The position numbers and the translations under genes were made by a program. Of a DNA stretch of 64,000 nucleotides, positions 16,356 to 25,554 are shown in pieces. Within the stretch, counting starts at the first letter, position 1. Each line of letters opens with the position of its first letter. Origin of the DNA: MR-S7 sp000400995 (GTDB lineage: Bacteria; Pseudomonadota; Gammaproteobacteria; Burkholderiales; Burkholderiaceae_C); contig NZ_CP152342.1 in NCBI RefSeq assembly GCF_045291395.1, positions 1,736,001-1,800,000 of the forward strand, read 5' to 3'. A model generated the notes under the pieces. The model was not told the origin of the DNA and searched no databases. It saw only the letters and a program-made list of their open reading frames with translations.

Positions 16356-17606
16356 CTAGTCACGCCCCGGCAGCGCCAGCGCCACGCCCGAGGCCGTGAG
16401 CAGCAACGCGCCCGAGAGCCCGAATGCCAGCCAGTGGGTGCCGAAGTGCTCGTAGCCCCAGCCGCCGAGCCAGGAACTCACCATGGCCCCCAACTGGTGG
16501 CCCAGGTAGGCCCAGCCGTAGAGCATGCCCACCAGGCGCACGCCGAACGCATCGGCCAGGATGGCGGACGACAGCGCAATACTGCCCGCCCAGGCAATGC
16601 CGCCGATCACCGCCGTGCCGTACAGCTCCAGCGTGCTGCCTGCCAGCAGCAGCCCGAAGAAGCCCAGGCCGCGCACGCAGTAGATGGCGGCCAGCAGTCG
16701 GCGGCGCGGCAGGCGGTCCGCCAGACGGCCGAGGAAGACGGTGCTGGGGATCGCCACCAGCCCGATCAGGCCGATGCCCAGCGCGCTGGTGGTGGCGTCG
16801 AAGCCGTGGTCCATCAGCATGGGCATGCCGTGCGTCCCCAGCAGGTTCATGCTGAAGCCGCAGGCGAACAGGCCCAGGGTGATCTTGGCGAAGATGCCCG
16901 TGCGCATGGCCTCCAGCATCGTCACGTGTCGCGCGGCCGGCGCCTGCGGGTTGGCGGCGGCGGTGCCGGGCAGCGGAGCGTCGCCTTCGGGCGGTGCCTC
17001 GTCACGCATGACGAAGAGCGCCAGCGGCACGGCCATGGCGGTGAACAGCGCCGCGAAGCCCAGCAGCGTAGCCTGCCAGCTCGCATGCTGCAGCGCCATG
17101 CCGAGCAGCGGCGTCATGACTGCGATGCCCGCCATGGAGCCCGTGGAGAGGAAGAACAGCGCCATGCCGCGGCGCCGGTGGAACCAGCGGCTGATGATGG
17201 GCGTGAGCGCCACCGGGCTGGTGAACCCGGCGCCGATGGACATCAGCACGCCGAAGCTGGCCAGCAGGCCCCAGGCCGTGCGCGTGTTCGCCGCCCACAG
17301 CGTGGCCAGCACCAGGATGGCCGTGCCCGCGAGCAGCACGAAGCGCGTGCCGTGGCGCGCCACCAGCCAGCCCGCCAGCGGCATCGCCGCGCCATAGCAC
17401 AGCATGCCCACGGCCACGATGCCCGACAGCAGGCTGCGCGAGAAGCCCAGGTCGTGCGCCATGGGCAGGAACAGCGGGCCCAGCCCCAGGCGCATGCCCA
17501 CGGTGAGCAGCGTCAGCAGCGTGGCGGCGGCGACGATGTTCCAGCCGAAGTACCAGCGTGGCGCCGCCGCGCTGCCTTGGGCCGGGCTCTTGCCGGCCGC
17601 CGTCAT
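16356..17606 (-). CDS. MFS transporter (oxalate/formate antiporter-like)
   Basis: This is a 416-aa inner-membrane carrier with twelve predicted helices. It has the MFS loop motif around GWLVARHGTRFVLL (helices 2-3) and the repeat in the second half FLGRLADRLPRRRLL. It resembles the monocarboxylate/oxalate-formate branch of MFS. The ATG at 17606 overlaps the glnS stop by four bases (ATGA), so it is likely translated from the glnS transcript. There is no functional link to glutaminyl-tRNA synthesis that I can name; the substrate is unknown. Confidence 0.88.
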   Translation of the reverse strand: MTAAGKSPAQGSAAAPRWYFGWNIVAAATLLTLLTVGMRLGLGPLFLPMAHDLGFSRSLLSGIVAVGMLCYGAAMPLAGWLVARHGTRFVLLAGTAILVLATLWAANTRTAWGLLASFGVLMSIGAGFTSPVALTPIISRWFHRRRGMALFFLSTGSMAGIAVMTPLLGMALQHASWQATLLGFAALFTAMAVPLALFVMRDEAPPEGDAPLPGTAAANPQAPAARHVTMLEAMRTGIFAKITLGLFACGFSMNLLGTHGMPMLMDHGFDATTSALGIGLIGLVAIPSTVFLGRLADRLPRRRLLAAIYCVRGLGFFGLLLAGSTLELYGTAVIGGIAWAGSIALSSAILADAFGVRLVGMLYGWAYLGHQLGAMVSSWLGGWGYEHFGTHWLAFGLSGALLLTASGVALALPGRD

Positions 17607-19411
17607 TTGCCCCAGGAGTCCTTCAGCCCCGTCACACGGTTGAACACTGGCTTGCCCGGAGCATGGTCCTTGCGGTCGGCCACGAAATAACCGAAGCGCT
17701 CGAACTGGAACTTCTCGTCGGGCTGCGCAGAGGCCAGGGAGGGCTCGACGTAGGCCGTGGCCACTTTGAGGCTGGCCGGGTTGAGCAGCGCCAGATAGTC
17801 CTTGCCGCCAGCGTCGGGCTGCGGGTCGGTGAACAGGCGGTCGTACAGTCGCACTTCGGCCTGCAGGCCGTCGGCCACGCCCACCCAGGTGATCGCCGCC
17901 TTCACTTTCACGCTGTCGGCGCCGGGCGTGCCGCTCTTGGTGTCGGGCACCACGGTGGCCAGCACCTTCGTCGCGCGGCCGTCCGCGTCTTTTTCGCAGC
18001 CGGTGCACTCGATGACGTAGCCGCCCTTGAGGCGCACCTTGTTGCCGGGAAAAAGGCGCTTGTAGCCCTTGGGCGGCGTTTCCTCGAAGTCCTCGCGCTC
18101 GATCCAGACCTCGCGGCCCAGGGTGAAGCGCCGATCGGGCACGGTCTGGCCCTCTGCGGCGTGGGGCAGGGCGGGGAGATGGCAGTGCTCCAGGTGGGTG
18201 TCGCTGCCGAACACCTCGGCCCAGTTGGTCAGCTCCAGCTTGAGCGGGTCGAGCACCACCATGGCGCGGTGGGCCTTGGATTCGAGGTCTTCGCGCAGGC
18301 AGCCTTCCAGCGTGCCGTAGTCGATCCAGGAATAGTCCTTGGTCACGCCGATGCGCTCGCAGAAGAGCTGAATGGCCTCAGGCGTGTAGCCGCGACGGCG
18401 CAGGCCCACGATGGTGGGCATGCGCGGGTCGTCCCAGCCGCTGACGATGCCGTTGTCCACCAGGTGCTTGAGCTTGCGCTTGCTGGTGATCACGTAGGTG
18501 AGGTTGAGCCGCGCGAACTCGTACTGGCGCGGCTGGGGGCGGGCGATCAGGCCGCCTTCGGCCAGCCGCTCCAGCAGCCAGTCGTAGAACGGGCGCTGGT
18601 CCTCGAACTCCAGCGTGCAGATGCTGTGGGTGATGCACTCCAGCGCGTCCTCGATGGGGTGTGCGAAGGTGTACATGGGATAGATGCACCAGCGGCCGCC
18701 CGTGTTGTGGTGCTCGGCGTGCTTGATGCGGTAGATGGCCGGGTCGCGCAGGTTGATGTTGGGCGAGGCCATGTCGATCCGGGCGCGCAGCACGGCGGCA
18801 CCGTCGGGCAGCTTGCCGCCGCGCATCTCGCGCAGGCGCGCCAGGTTCTCCGCCGGGGTGCGGCTGCGGTAGGGGCTGTCCACGCCGGGCTTGCCGAAAT
18901 CGCCGCGGTTGGCGCGCATTTCCTCGGGCGTCTGCTCGTCCACGTAGGCATGGCCGGTCTCGACGAGGTACTCGGCTGCGCGGTACATGAAGTCGAAATA
19001 GTTGCTGGCGTAGTAGAGGTTCTCCCGGCCGGAGGCCTCCTTCCAGTCGAAGCCCAGCCAGTGGACGGCATCGATGATGCTGTCCACGTACTCCTGGTCT
19101 TCCTTCTCCGGGTTGGTGTCGTCGAAGCGCAGGTGGCACATGCCGCCGTAGTCGCGCGCCAGGCCGAAGTTCAGGCAGATGCTCTTGGCGTGGCCCACAT
19201 GCAGGTAGCCGTTGGGTTCGGGCGGAAAGCGGGTGCGGATGCGGGCGGGATCGGGCGCGCCGCCGGCCTGGTGCGCGGCGTCTCCCGGGGTGCCGGCCCA
19301 GCGGTTGTGGGCATGCGTGCCCTGGGCAAGGTCGGCTTCGATGATCTGGCGCAGGAAATTGCTGGGCTTGGCCGCGTCGGGCGCGGAATCGTTGTGGGCG
19401 GGGGTGCTCAT
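17603..19411 (-). CDS. glnS: Glutaminyl-tRNA synthetase
   Basis: This is a 602-aa class I aminoacyl-tRNA synthetase. The HIGH motif is HVGHAKS (about residue 73), preceded by RFPPEPNGYL, and the KMSKS-like loop is ITSKRKL (about residue 294). The C-terminal half has the two beta-barrel anticodon-binding domains, typical of bacterial GlnRS; the length is slightly above that of E. coli (554). It charges tRNA-Gln with glutamine. The start at 19411 is followed by a 40-residue N-terminal extension before the catalytic core. The stop overlaps the MFS gene start. Confidence 0.96.
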   Translation of the reverse strand: MSTPAHNDSAPDAAKPSNFLRQIIEADLAQGTHAHNRWAGTPGDAAHQAGGAPDPARIRTRFPPEPNGYLHVGHAKSICLNFGLARDYGGMCHLRFDDTNPEKEDQEYVDSIIDAVHWLGFDWKEASGRENLYYASNYFDFMYRAAEYLVETGHAYVDEQTPEEMRANRGDFGKPGVDSPYRSRTPAENLARLREMRGGKLPDGAAVLRARIDMASPNINLRDPAIYRIKHAEHHNTGGRWCIYPMYTFAHPIEDALECITHSICTLEFEDQRPFYDWLLERLAEGGLIARPQPRQYEFARLNLTYVITSKRKLKHLVDNGIVSGWDDPRMPTIVGLRRRGYTPEAIQLFCERIGVTKDYSWIDYGTLEGCLREDLESKAHRAMVVLDPLKLELTNWAEVFGSDTHLEHCHLPALPHAAEGQTVPDRRFTLGREVWIEREDFEETPPKGYKRLFPGNKVRLKGGYVIECTGCEKDADGRATKVLATVVPDTKSGTPGADSVKVKAAITWVGVADGLQAEVRLYDRLFTDPQPDAGGKDYLALLNPASLKVATAYVEPSLASAQPDEKFQFERFGYFVADRKDHAPGKPVFNRVTGLKDSWGK

Positions 19412-19606
19412 GCCCCAATTTTAGGCGTGCGGGTGAGGCGCTTCAGCGAGCGGCGGCTACTTCCGGAAACAAGATGGATGCCCGTTCATGCCATCCTACC
19501 GGCCATGTCGTGCGTTAGACAAGGGAACCGCCCTGCCTGCACGGCACGGCGGGAGAGGCGCCCGCCTGCGGGTGGGCCTCTTCCCATCAGTTTCAAGGAG
19601 ATTCTC

Positions 19607-19960
19607 ATGACCCAACGTCGCTCTTGGTTCGCTGCCGCCGCTTCGGCAGGCGTGGTCCTGGCCCTGTTGGCGGGGCCGGGCATAGCGCAGGCGCGCAGCG
19701 ATGTGTATTGGTCCGTCGGCGTCGGAGCCCCCGGGCTGGCCGTGGGGGTGGGCAATGCCGCCCCCGTCTACTATGCCCCACCGCCGGTGTACTACGCACC
19801 GCCGCCGCCCGTGGTGTACGCGCCTCCCGTGTACCGCACGCCCCGTCCCGTGTACTACGCACCGCCCGTGGTGTATGCACCGCCGCCCGTGTACTACCGC
19901 GGGCCCGGCCATCGCCACTGGCGCGGCCATGACCACCGGGGCCCGCGCCACTGGCGCTGA
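19607..19960 (+). CDS. Small secreted PXPV-repeat protein
   Basis: This is a 117-aa protein with a clear signal peptide (WFAAAASAGVVLALLAGPGIAQA) and a mature part rich in Tyr, Pro and Val. The mature part is built from repeats such as PVYYAPPP and VVYAPP, matching the PXPV repeat family, and ends in a His/Arg-rich tail. The ATG at 19607 has AAGGAG upstream. It is predicted to be periplasmic or surface-exposed; its function is unknown. It is divergent from glnS and ends with a strong UUCG terminator at 19990, so it is a single-gene unit. Confidence 0.85.
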   Translation: MTQRRSWFAAAASAGVVLALLAGPGIAQARSDVYWSVGVGAPGLAVGVGNAAPVYYAPPPVYYAPPPPVVYAPPVYRTPRPVYYAPPVVYAPPPVYYRGPGHRHWRGHDHRGPRHWR

Positions 19961-19989
19961 ACCCGCGTTCCATCCCCTCTGCACACACG

Positions 19990-20014
19990 GCGGCCCTTCG
20001 GGGCCGCTTTTTTT
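19990..20014 (+). terminator. Rho-independent terminator with UUCG tetraloop
   Basis: GCGGCCC (19990-19996), TTCG loop, GGGCCGC (20001-20007), then seven T residues. A textbook terminator for the PXPV gene. Confidence 0.92.
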
Positions 20015-20084
20015 GGCCGGGCGGCCGCCCGCATAATCGGCCGTGCCCCGGGGCGCACGCCCCACCGCCCATATCAGCATTCCC

Positions 20085-20531
20085 ATGACCCCAACCGTCT
20101 ACGTTCTCAACGGCCCCAATCTCAACCTGCTGGGCACGCGCGAGCCGCAGGTGTACGGCTCGCAGACCCTGGCCGACGTGGAGCGGCTGTGCGCCGCCAC
20201 CTGCGAGCGCCTCGGCCTGTCGCTCGTGTTCCGCCAGAGCAACCACGAGGGCGCGCTGGTGGACTGGATCCACGAGGCCGGCCGCCTGCACGCCGAGGGC
20301 GGGCTCGCCGGCGTGGTGCTCAATGCCGCCGCGTACACCCACACCAGCGTGGCGCTGCTCGATGCCGTCAAGGGCACGGGCGTGCCGCTGGTGGAGCTGC
20401 ACATCAGCAATGTGCATGCGCGCGAGAGCTTCCGCCACCACTCCTACCTGTCCGGCGTCGCGCGGGCCGTGATGTGCGGCTTCGGCGTGCGGGGCTACCA
20501 GCTTGCCATTGAGGGTGTGGCGCAATGGTGA
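20085..20531 (+). CDS. aroQ: 3-dehydroquinate dehydratase, type II
   Basis: This is a 148-aa enzyme of the shikimate pathway, dehydrating 3-dehydroquinate to 3-dehydroshikimate. It has the type II signatures NLNLLGTREPQVYG (catalytic Arg and Tyr), NAAAYTHTS and ELHISNVHARE with the active-site His. The length is normal for the dodecameric type II family. ATG at 20085; a CATAAT at 20033-20038 could be a -10 element. The stop lies inside the next gene, whose ATG at 20525 overlaps by seven bases. Confidence 0.96.
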   Translation: MTPTVYVLNGPNLNLLGTREPQVYGSQTLADVERLCAATCERLGLSLVFRQSNHEGALVDWIHEAGRLHAEGGLAGVVLNAAAYTHTSVALLDAVKGTGVPLVELHISNVHARESFRHHSYLSGVARAVMCGFGVRGYQLAIEGVAQW

Positions 20532-21391
20532 CCGCTGATCCGATCGCGGCCCTGGAGGGCCAGGCACGGCGCGAGACCACGCCCTGCGGCGAGGGCGACA
20601 CCGTCTGGCACGTCTGGGGAGACGCCCGGGCGGGCGAGCCGCCGCTGGTGCTGCTGCACGGCGGCAGCGGGAGCTGGACGCACTGGGTGCGCAACATCGG
20701 CGATCTGGTGGCCGCCGGGCGCGAGGTGTGGATTCCCGACCTGCCGGGCTTCGGCGACTCCGCCGCTCCGCCCGCGGGCAGCGATGCGGATGCGCTGGTG
20801 GCGCCGCTGGCCGAGGGCCTGCGCATGCTGTTCGGACCGCGTCCCTGCGACCTGGTGGGCTTTTCCTTCGGCGGCATGACGGCCGGCCTGCTGCTGGCCG
20901 AGCACCCCGAGCTGGCGCGCCAGCTCGTGCTCGTGGGCGCGCCCGCCATGGGCGTGGTGCCCCAGCGCCAGTTCGAACTCAAGGCCTGGCGCCACCTGCC
21001 GCCCACGCAGCAGGTGGAGGCGCACCGCTACAACCTGGGCGCGCTGATGCTGCAGGACCCGGCGCTCATCGACGGGCTGGCGCTGGACCTGCACGTGGCC
21101 AACGTGGTGCGCGACCGCATGCCGCGCCGCAGGCTGGCCCACACCGACATCCTGGCGCGGTCGCTGTCGCGTGTGGCGTGTCCCGTGCATGCCATCTACG
21201 GCCAAGGCGATGCGCTCTACAAGGAATGGATCACGGCGCTGGAAAGCGCCTATGCCGCCGTGACCCCGGACCTGCAGGGTTTCACGCTGATTGCGGACGC
21301 GGGCCACTGGGTGCAGTTCGAGCAGCCCGAAGCCTTCCGCCAGGCCTTGCTGGACGCGCTGGCGCAGGGCGCGCGGCGGCTGCAGGGCTGA
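20525..21391 (+). CDS. Alpha/beta-fold hydrolase
   Basis: This is a 288-aa alpha/beta hydrolase. The oxyanion segment is LLHGGSGSWTHW (about residue 42), the nucleophile elbow is GFSFGGM (about residue 116), and the catalytic His lies in DAGHWVQFEQPEAF near the C terminus. It is cytoplasmic, with no signal peptide. The start ATG overlaps the end of aroQ by seven bases, so it is co-translated with aroQ. The substrate (ester, lactone or C-C bond) cannot be told. Confidence 0.88.
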   Translation: MVTADPIAALEGQARRETTPCGEGDTVWHVWGDARAGEPPLVLLHGGSGSWTHWVRNIGDLVAAGREVWIPDLPGFGDSAAPPAGSDADALVAPLAEGLRMLFGPRPCDLVGFSFGGMTAGLLLAEHPELARQLVLVGAPAMGVVPQRQFELKAWRHLPPTQQVEAHRYNLGALMLQDPALIDGLALDLHVANVVRDRMPRRRLAHTDILARSLSRVACPVHAIYGQGDALYKEWITALESAYAAVTPDLQGFTLIADAGHWVQFEQPEAFRQALLDALAQGARRLQG

Positions 21392-21406
21392 CTACTTACC
21401 CCCGCC

Positions 21407-21859
21407 ATGAAGATCCCTGCTGCCAGCCACGGCACCCCCGCGCTGCCCCGGCGCACCGTTGCCGGGCCGCAGGTGGACGAGCGCGAGGTCGAATGGACGG
21501 CCATGCGCGCCCAGGGCGCCGGCGGGCAGAACGTCAACAAGGTGTCCAGCGCCGTCCACCTGCGGTATGACGTGCGCGCTTCCTCGCTGCCCGACGATGT
21601 GAAGGCACGCCTGCTGGCGCTGCGCGACGGCCGGCTCACGCAGGAGGGCGTGTTCGTCGTCAAGGCCCAGCAGTACCGCACGCAGGAGGCCAACCGCCTG
21701 GATGCGCTGCAGCGCCTGCAGGCGGTGGTGGACAGCGTGGCCCGCCCCCCGCGCGTGCGCCGTGCGACCCGGCCCACCTATGGTTCGCAGCAGCGGCGCC
21801 TGGCGTCGAAAAGCCAGCGCTCGGACGTCAAGGCGCTGCGCGGCAAGGTGCGGGATTGA
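21407..21859 (+). CDS. arfB: Alternative ribosome-rescue factor / peptidyl-tRNA hydrolase ArfB
   Basis: This is a 150-aa protein with the release-factor GGQ motif (residues 39-41, in GAGGQNVNKVSS) and a basic C-terminal tail (QQRRLASKSQRSDVKALRGK) that enters the mRNA channel of stalled ribosomes. It hydrolyses peptidyl-tRNA on non-stop ribosomes. It is about ten residues longer than the E. coli protein at the N terminus. ATG at 21407 is 15 bases after the hydrolase stop. It sits in a run of closely spaced + genes with the next carboxylesterase. Confidence 0.94.
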   Translation: MKIPAASHGTPALPRRTVAGPQVDEREVEWTAMRAQGAGGQNVNKVSSAVHLRYDVRASSLPDDVKARLLALRDGRLTQEGVFVVKAQQYRTQEANRLDALQRLQAVVDSVARPPRVRRATRPTYGSQQRRLASKSQRSDVKALRGKVRD

Positions 21860-21871
21860 CCAACCGACCGA

Positions 21872-22552
21872 ATGCCTATGCTGGACCTTGCACTTTCCTT
21901 CCTTCACCGTCCCGCCGCTGCCGGCGTGTCCCACCCTTGGCTTCTGGTGCTGATGCATGGCGTGGGCAGCAACGCGCAGGACCTGTTCGGCCTGGCGCCC
22001 TATGTGCCCGCTCCGTTCCATGTGCTCAGCCTGCGGGCGCCTTACCGCATGGGTCCGGACGCCAACGCCTGGTTTGCCTTCAGCGTGAACGCCGACGGCT
22101 CGCGCAGCATCGATGAGCCGCAGGAAGCCGCCAGCCGCGCCCTGGTGGCGCAGACCGTGGAGGCCGCCGCGCGCCAGCTCGGCGTGCCTGCCGGGCGCGT
22201 CGTGGTGGGCGGCTTCAGCCAGGGCGGCATCATGGCCCTTTCGCTGCTGCTCACGCGGCCCGAACTGCTGCACGCCGCGCTGGTGTTGCACAGCCGCCTG
22301 CTGCCTCAGGCGCTGCCGCATGCTGCACCGGCGCAAGCACTGCGCGGCAAGCGCCTGTGGGTGAGCCATGGGCTGCAGGACAACGTGATCCCGCTGGCCA
22401 GCGCCCACGCGATCCGCGACCATGCGGCCACGCTTCCGTTGGAGATGGCGTACCGCGAATACCCGGGCATGCACGAGATCCGCCCCGCCGAGCTCCAGGG
22501 CGCGATGGAGTGGCTGCAGGGCTTGGTTGCGGCGCCGGGCGAGGCGCTGTAA
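21872..22552 (+). CDS. Carboxylesterase/phospholipase-type alpha/beta hydrolase
   Basis: This is a 226-aa small esterase of the phospholipase/carboxylesterase family. The nucleophile is in GGFSQGG (about residue 112), the Asp in SHGLQDNVIPL, and the His in YPGMHEIRP. Cytoplasmic. The start at 21872 is 12 bases after arfB. The natural ester substrate is unknown. Confidence 0.9.
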   Translation: MPMLDLALSFLHRPAAAGVSHPWLLVLMHGVGSNAQDLFGLAPYVPAPFHVLSLRAPYRMGPDANAWFAFSVNADGSRSIDEPQEAASRALVAQTVEAAARQLGVPAGRVVVGGFSQGGIMALSLLLTRPELLHAALVLHSRLLPQALPHAAPAQALRGKRLWVSHGLQDNVIPLASAHAIRDHAATLPLEMAYREYPGMHEIRPAELQGAMEWLQGLVAAPGEAL

Positions 22553-22586
22553 CGCTTTGCAGCACCTCCGTCCTGCAGTCTTGTCG

Positions 22587-22632
22587 GGCTTTGGCGCAGG
22601 CGCATCAGGCGCAAGGCGCTATTAATTCGGTA
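22587..22632. repeat. Degenerate dispersed hairpin repeat
   Basis: The segment GGCGCAGGCGCATCAGGCGC, then AAGGCGCTATTAATTCGGTA resembles a decayed copy of the dispersed repeat in reverse orientation. It lies between the esterase and DUF3014 genes. Confidence 0.4.
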
Positions 22633-22723
22633 GCTGGGGAACGTTGGCGCGTTCCCGGCGTCGCACGGTGGTGTGGCAACGTCCACGCGCCGGCCTGCTT
22701 GCCTGTCTCTGAAAGGACCCCTG

Positions 22724-23629
22724 ATGCCCGAACGCGACCCCAGCGAACTCCGCCCCCGCCCTGAATCTTCTTCCGCCTGGATCGTGGCCGGCGTCGTCGC
22801 GGCGGGACTGGCGGCTGGCGCGGCGTGGTGGTTCTGGTGGCGGCCGGCGCATGCGCCTGCTCCTGCTGCGGTGGTGGCGGCCCCGCCCGCCGAGGCGCCC
22901 GTGCCTGCGGCCTCCGCCCCTGGGACCGAGGCCTCGGGCCCGCAGAATCCGGTAGAGGCGCAGCCCGTGGCCGAGCCGCTGCCCCCGCTGGCAGAGTCGG
23001 ATGCGCGCGTGGCCGCAGCGTTGAACGAACTGCTGGGCGCGCAGAAAGTCGCATCCTTCCTGCAGATCGACGGTTTCGTGCGCCGCGCCGTCGCCACCGT
23101 GGACAACCTGCCGCGCCCGCAGGCGCCGTCGCGCATGTGGCCGGTGCAGCCGGCGCCCGAGCGTTTCACCGTGGAAGGCCCGGCCGACGCGCAGGTCCAG
23201 ACCATCGCTGCGGCCAACGCGGCCCGCTACCACGCCTTCGTCACGTTCGCCGAGTCCGTGCCGATGGATGGCGCCGTCAAGCTCTACACCCAGCTCTACC
23301 CGCTGTTCCAGGCGGCCTACCAGGAGCTGGGCTATCCCAAGGGTTACTTCAACGACCGGCTGGTGGCCGTGCTGGACCATCTGCGCGCCGCGCCCGAGCC
23401 GAACGGCCCGCTGCACGTGCAGCTGACGCAGGTGCACGGCGAGGTGCCGTCCACGCGCCCCTGGGTGCGCTACGAGTTCGCCGACCCCAAGCTCGAAGCG
23501 CTGTCGGCCGGCCAGAAGATGCTGGTGCGCATGGGGCCCGACAATGCGCGCCGCCTGAAGGCCGTGCTGGCCGAGCTGCGCCGCAGGGTGGCGACCGGCG
23601 GCGTGGCGAACGCCGCCGGCGAACGGTAG
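22724..23629 (+). CDS. DUF3014 domain-containing membrane-anchored protein
   Basis: This is a 301-aa protein with one N-terminal helix (about 18-41, WIVAGVVAAGLAAGAAWWFW), an Ala/Pro-rich linker and a DUF3014-like globular domain from about residue 75 (DARVAAALNELLGAQKVASF). It probably faces the periplasm. The ATG at 22724 is preceded by GAAAGGACCCCTG; the frame is open further upstream but that part is not protein-like. No function is known for the family. The convergent MFS gene ends six bases away. Confidence 0.85.
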   Translation: MPERDPSELRPRPESSSAWIVAGVVAAGLAAGAAWWFWWRPAHAPAPAAVVAAPPAEAPVPAASAPGTEASGPQNPVEAQPVAEPLPPLAESDARVAAALNELLGAQKVASFLQIDGFVRRAVATVDNLPRPQAPSRMWPVQPAPERFTVEGPADAQVQTIAAANAARYHAFVTFAESVPMDGAVKLYTQLYPLFQAAYQELGYPKGYFNDRLVAVLDHLRAAPEPNGPLHVQLTQVHGEVPSTRPWVRYEFADPKLEALSAGQKMLVRMGPDNARRLKAVLAELRRRVATGGVANAAGER

Positions 23630-23635
23630 CGGAGT

Positions 23636-24883
23636 TCACTCCCGCTCCGTCGTTGCCTGCACAAGCTCCTGCGTCACGCGGATCTCCACCCCGATGGGCG
23701 ACATCTGCGCCGCCGCCTGGAAGGGGGCGGCGGGGCTCGCGGCCGGATGCACCCGGCGCCGCCAGAGGAAGAAGCCGGTCAAGGCCACGCTGAGTGCCAG
23801 GAACGAGAGGAAGAAGCCCCGCGCACCCGCGGCGTCCATGACCTGTGCAATCAGCAGCGGGCTGGCGGCGGAGCCGGCCGAGTTGACGAGCAGCAGGCCC
23901 TGGATGAGGCGCACCAGCTCTCTCGAAGAGGCGCGGTCGGTGGAGTGGCTGACGGCGACGGGGTAGATCGCGAACACGCTGCCGCCCAGCAGGAACAGCA
24001 GCAGCGCCAGCAGAATGCGCGAGTCCGGCAGCACCAGGATGAGCAGCGACAGGGCGGCGCAAGCGGCGCTGAGCACGATCAGCACGCTCTGCCTGTCCTG
24101 CCGGTCGGACCAGCGGCCCACGGGGTACTGCAGCAGCATGGCGCCGAGGATGACGCAGGCCATCAGGTGCCCCACTTCCGCCACGCTCATGCCCACGCGC
24201 TGCAGATAGATGGGCAGCAGCGCATAGATGGCGGCGATGGCGATGCCCGAGCCGAAGCTGCCGATGAAGCCGGTGGGCGTGGTGCGCAGCAGATGCTGGG
24301 GCATGAGCGGCTCGATGCGGCCCATCTGCGGATCCATGCGCGGCAGGATCACCATCGGCAGCACCGACAGCGAGGCCAGCATGCCGGCCATCATGAACGG
24401 GGCCGTCGGGCCCCAGGCGTCGAGCGCACCCAGGCTCATCTGGCCCGCCATGCCCGATCCGTACAGCGCGATCATGTAGATGGCGAGCAGCCGCCCGCGC
24501 ATCCTGGCATCGCCTGCCAGCAGCAGCCAGCTCTCGACGATGAGGTAGATGCCGACGATGGCCCAGCCATTGACGAGCCGCAGCACGAGCCAGGCCCAGG
24601 GATCGAAGAACATGCCCTGGAGCAGGAACGTGACCGCGGTCAGGCTGGCGAAGCTGCTATAGGCCCGGATGTGCCCGATGCGGGCGATGAGCCGGTCGCT
24701 GAACATCGCCCCCAGCGCCAGGCCGGCGAAGTAGGAGGAGGCCACGCATCCGATGACGATGTCGCTGACGCCGGCATCGTCCAGGCGCAGGGAAGTGAGG
24801 GAGGAGATGGCCCCGTTGCCCAGGCTGACCAGAAACAGCCCGAGCAGCGGCCCGGGGACCAGCGTCAGCAAATGCCACGGCAC
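23636..24883 (-). CDS. MFS transporter (YcaD-like)
   Basis: This is an about 415-aa inner-membrane carrier with twelve predicted helices, resembling the YcaD branch of MFS (GNGAISSLTSLRLDDAGVSD at the start, and the loop GRWSDRQDRQSVLI in the middle). There is no ATG at the expected position; the GTG at 24883 is the likeliest start, and an upstream GTG or ATG would add about 28 unlikely residues. The substrate is unknown. It lies downstream of the Lrp regulator on the same strand, 97 bases away, and may be co-transcribed. Confidence 0.8.
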   Translation of the reverse strand: MPWHLLTLVPGPLLGLFLVSLGNGAISSLTSLRLDDAGVSDIVIGCVASSYFAGLALGAMFSDRLIARIGHIRAYSSFASLTAVTFLLQGMFFDPWAWLVLRLVNGWAIVGIYLIVESWLLLAGDARMRGRLLAIYMIALYGSGMAGQMSLGALDAWGPTAPFMMAGMLASLSVLPMVILPRMDPQMGRIEPLMPQHLLRTTPTGFIGSFGSGIAIAAIYALLPIYLQRVGMSVAEVGHLMACVILGAMLLQYPVGRWSDRQDRQSVLIVLSAACAALSLLILVLPDSRILLALLLFLLGGSVFAIYPVAVSHSTDRASSRELVRLIQGLLLVNSAGSAASPLLIAQVMDAAGARGFFLSFLALSVALTGFFLWRRRVHPAASPAAPFQAAAQMSPIGVEIRVTQELVQATTERE

Positions 24884-24979
24884 GGCAGTCTCGTGAGGGG
24901 ATGGGGAAAAGAGGGAGGGAAAACCCGGAGAAGGCGCGATTCTAAGAGCGCTTGCAGCGGCGCGCATGCCGCCCCGCCA

Positions 24980-25453
24980 TCAACCCCGCGCTGCGGGCAG
25001 TGGCAGCGCCGTCTTGTAGCGCACCTGCTTGAGCGTGAAGCTGGTGCGGATCTTCTCGATGCCCGGGATGGGCGTGAGCTGGTCCAGGATGAAGCGCTCC
25101 AGCGCCGAGATGTCGGCCACTGCCACGCGGATCAGGTAGTCGCTGTCGCCGGTCATCAGGTAGCACTCCATCACCTGGTCGTGCTCGGCGATGCTTTGCT
25201 CGAAGGCCGCCAGCGCTTCCTTGCTCTGGGTCTTGAGGCTGATGCTGATGAACACGTTGAGCCCCAGCCCCAGCGCGGCGGCATTGGCCAGCGCCACGTA
25301 GCGCTGGATGACGCCCGCTGCCTCCAGCGCCTTGGCGCGTGCCAGGCAGGGCGAGGGCGACAGGTGTACGCGCCGGGCCAGTTCCACATTCGAGAGCGAA
25401 CCGTCGGCCTGGAGTTCGGCCAGGATGCGCAGGTCGATGGTGTCGAGTTTCAT
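24980..25453 (-). CDS. Lrp/AsnC family transcriptional regulator (MdeR/BkdR-like)
   Basis: This is a 157-aa regulator of normal Lrp length. It has an N-terminal helix-turn-helix (LDTIDLRILAELQADG, then NVELARRVHLSPSPCLARAK) and a C-terminal RAM ligand-binding domain (VMECYLMTGDSDYLIRVAV). It would bind an amino acid and regulate DNA as an octamer or dimer. It is transcribed divergently from the E1 gene at 25555, with 101 bases between, so that gene is the probable target. The arrangement recalls mdeR/mdeB of Pseudomonas putida. Confidence 0.92.
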   Translation of the reverse strand: MKLDTIDLRILAELQADGSLSNVELARRVHLSPSPCLARAKALEAAGVIQRYVALANAAALGLGLNVFISISLKTQSKEALAAFEQSIAEHDQVMECYLMTGDSDYLIRVAVADISALERFILDQLTPIPGIEKIRTSFTLKQVRYKTALPLPAARG

Positions 25454-25554
25454 GTGCTGTGATTATTGGGTTTTGCGGCATGAAATTCTGCAGCATGTGC
25501 GGGAAATAAGCCAAACGGCATCTCATTTCGGCCACGCCGCCGTACAGTGTGCGC
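25454..25554. promoter_or_regulatory. Divergent Lrp / E1 intergenic region
   Basis: These 101 bases must hold both promoters. CGGCATGAAAT and CGGCATCTCATTTCGG form a loose repeat, and the sequence is AT-richer than its neighbours, as is usual for Lrp-type sites. No exact consensus was recognised. Confidence 0.35.

Noticed and set aside
19750..19915. Tandem repeat resembling a CRISPR or minisatellite
   Set aside because: The periodicity comes from codons of the PXPV repeats in a secreted protein; there are no spacers.
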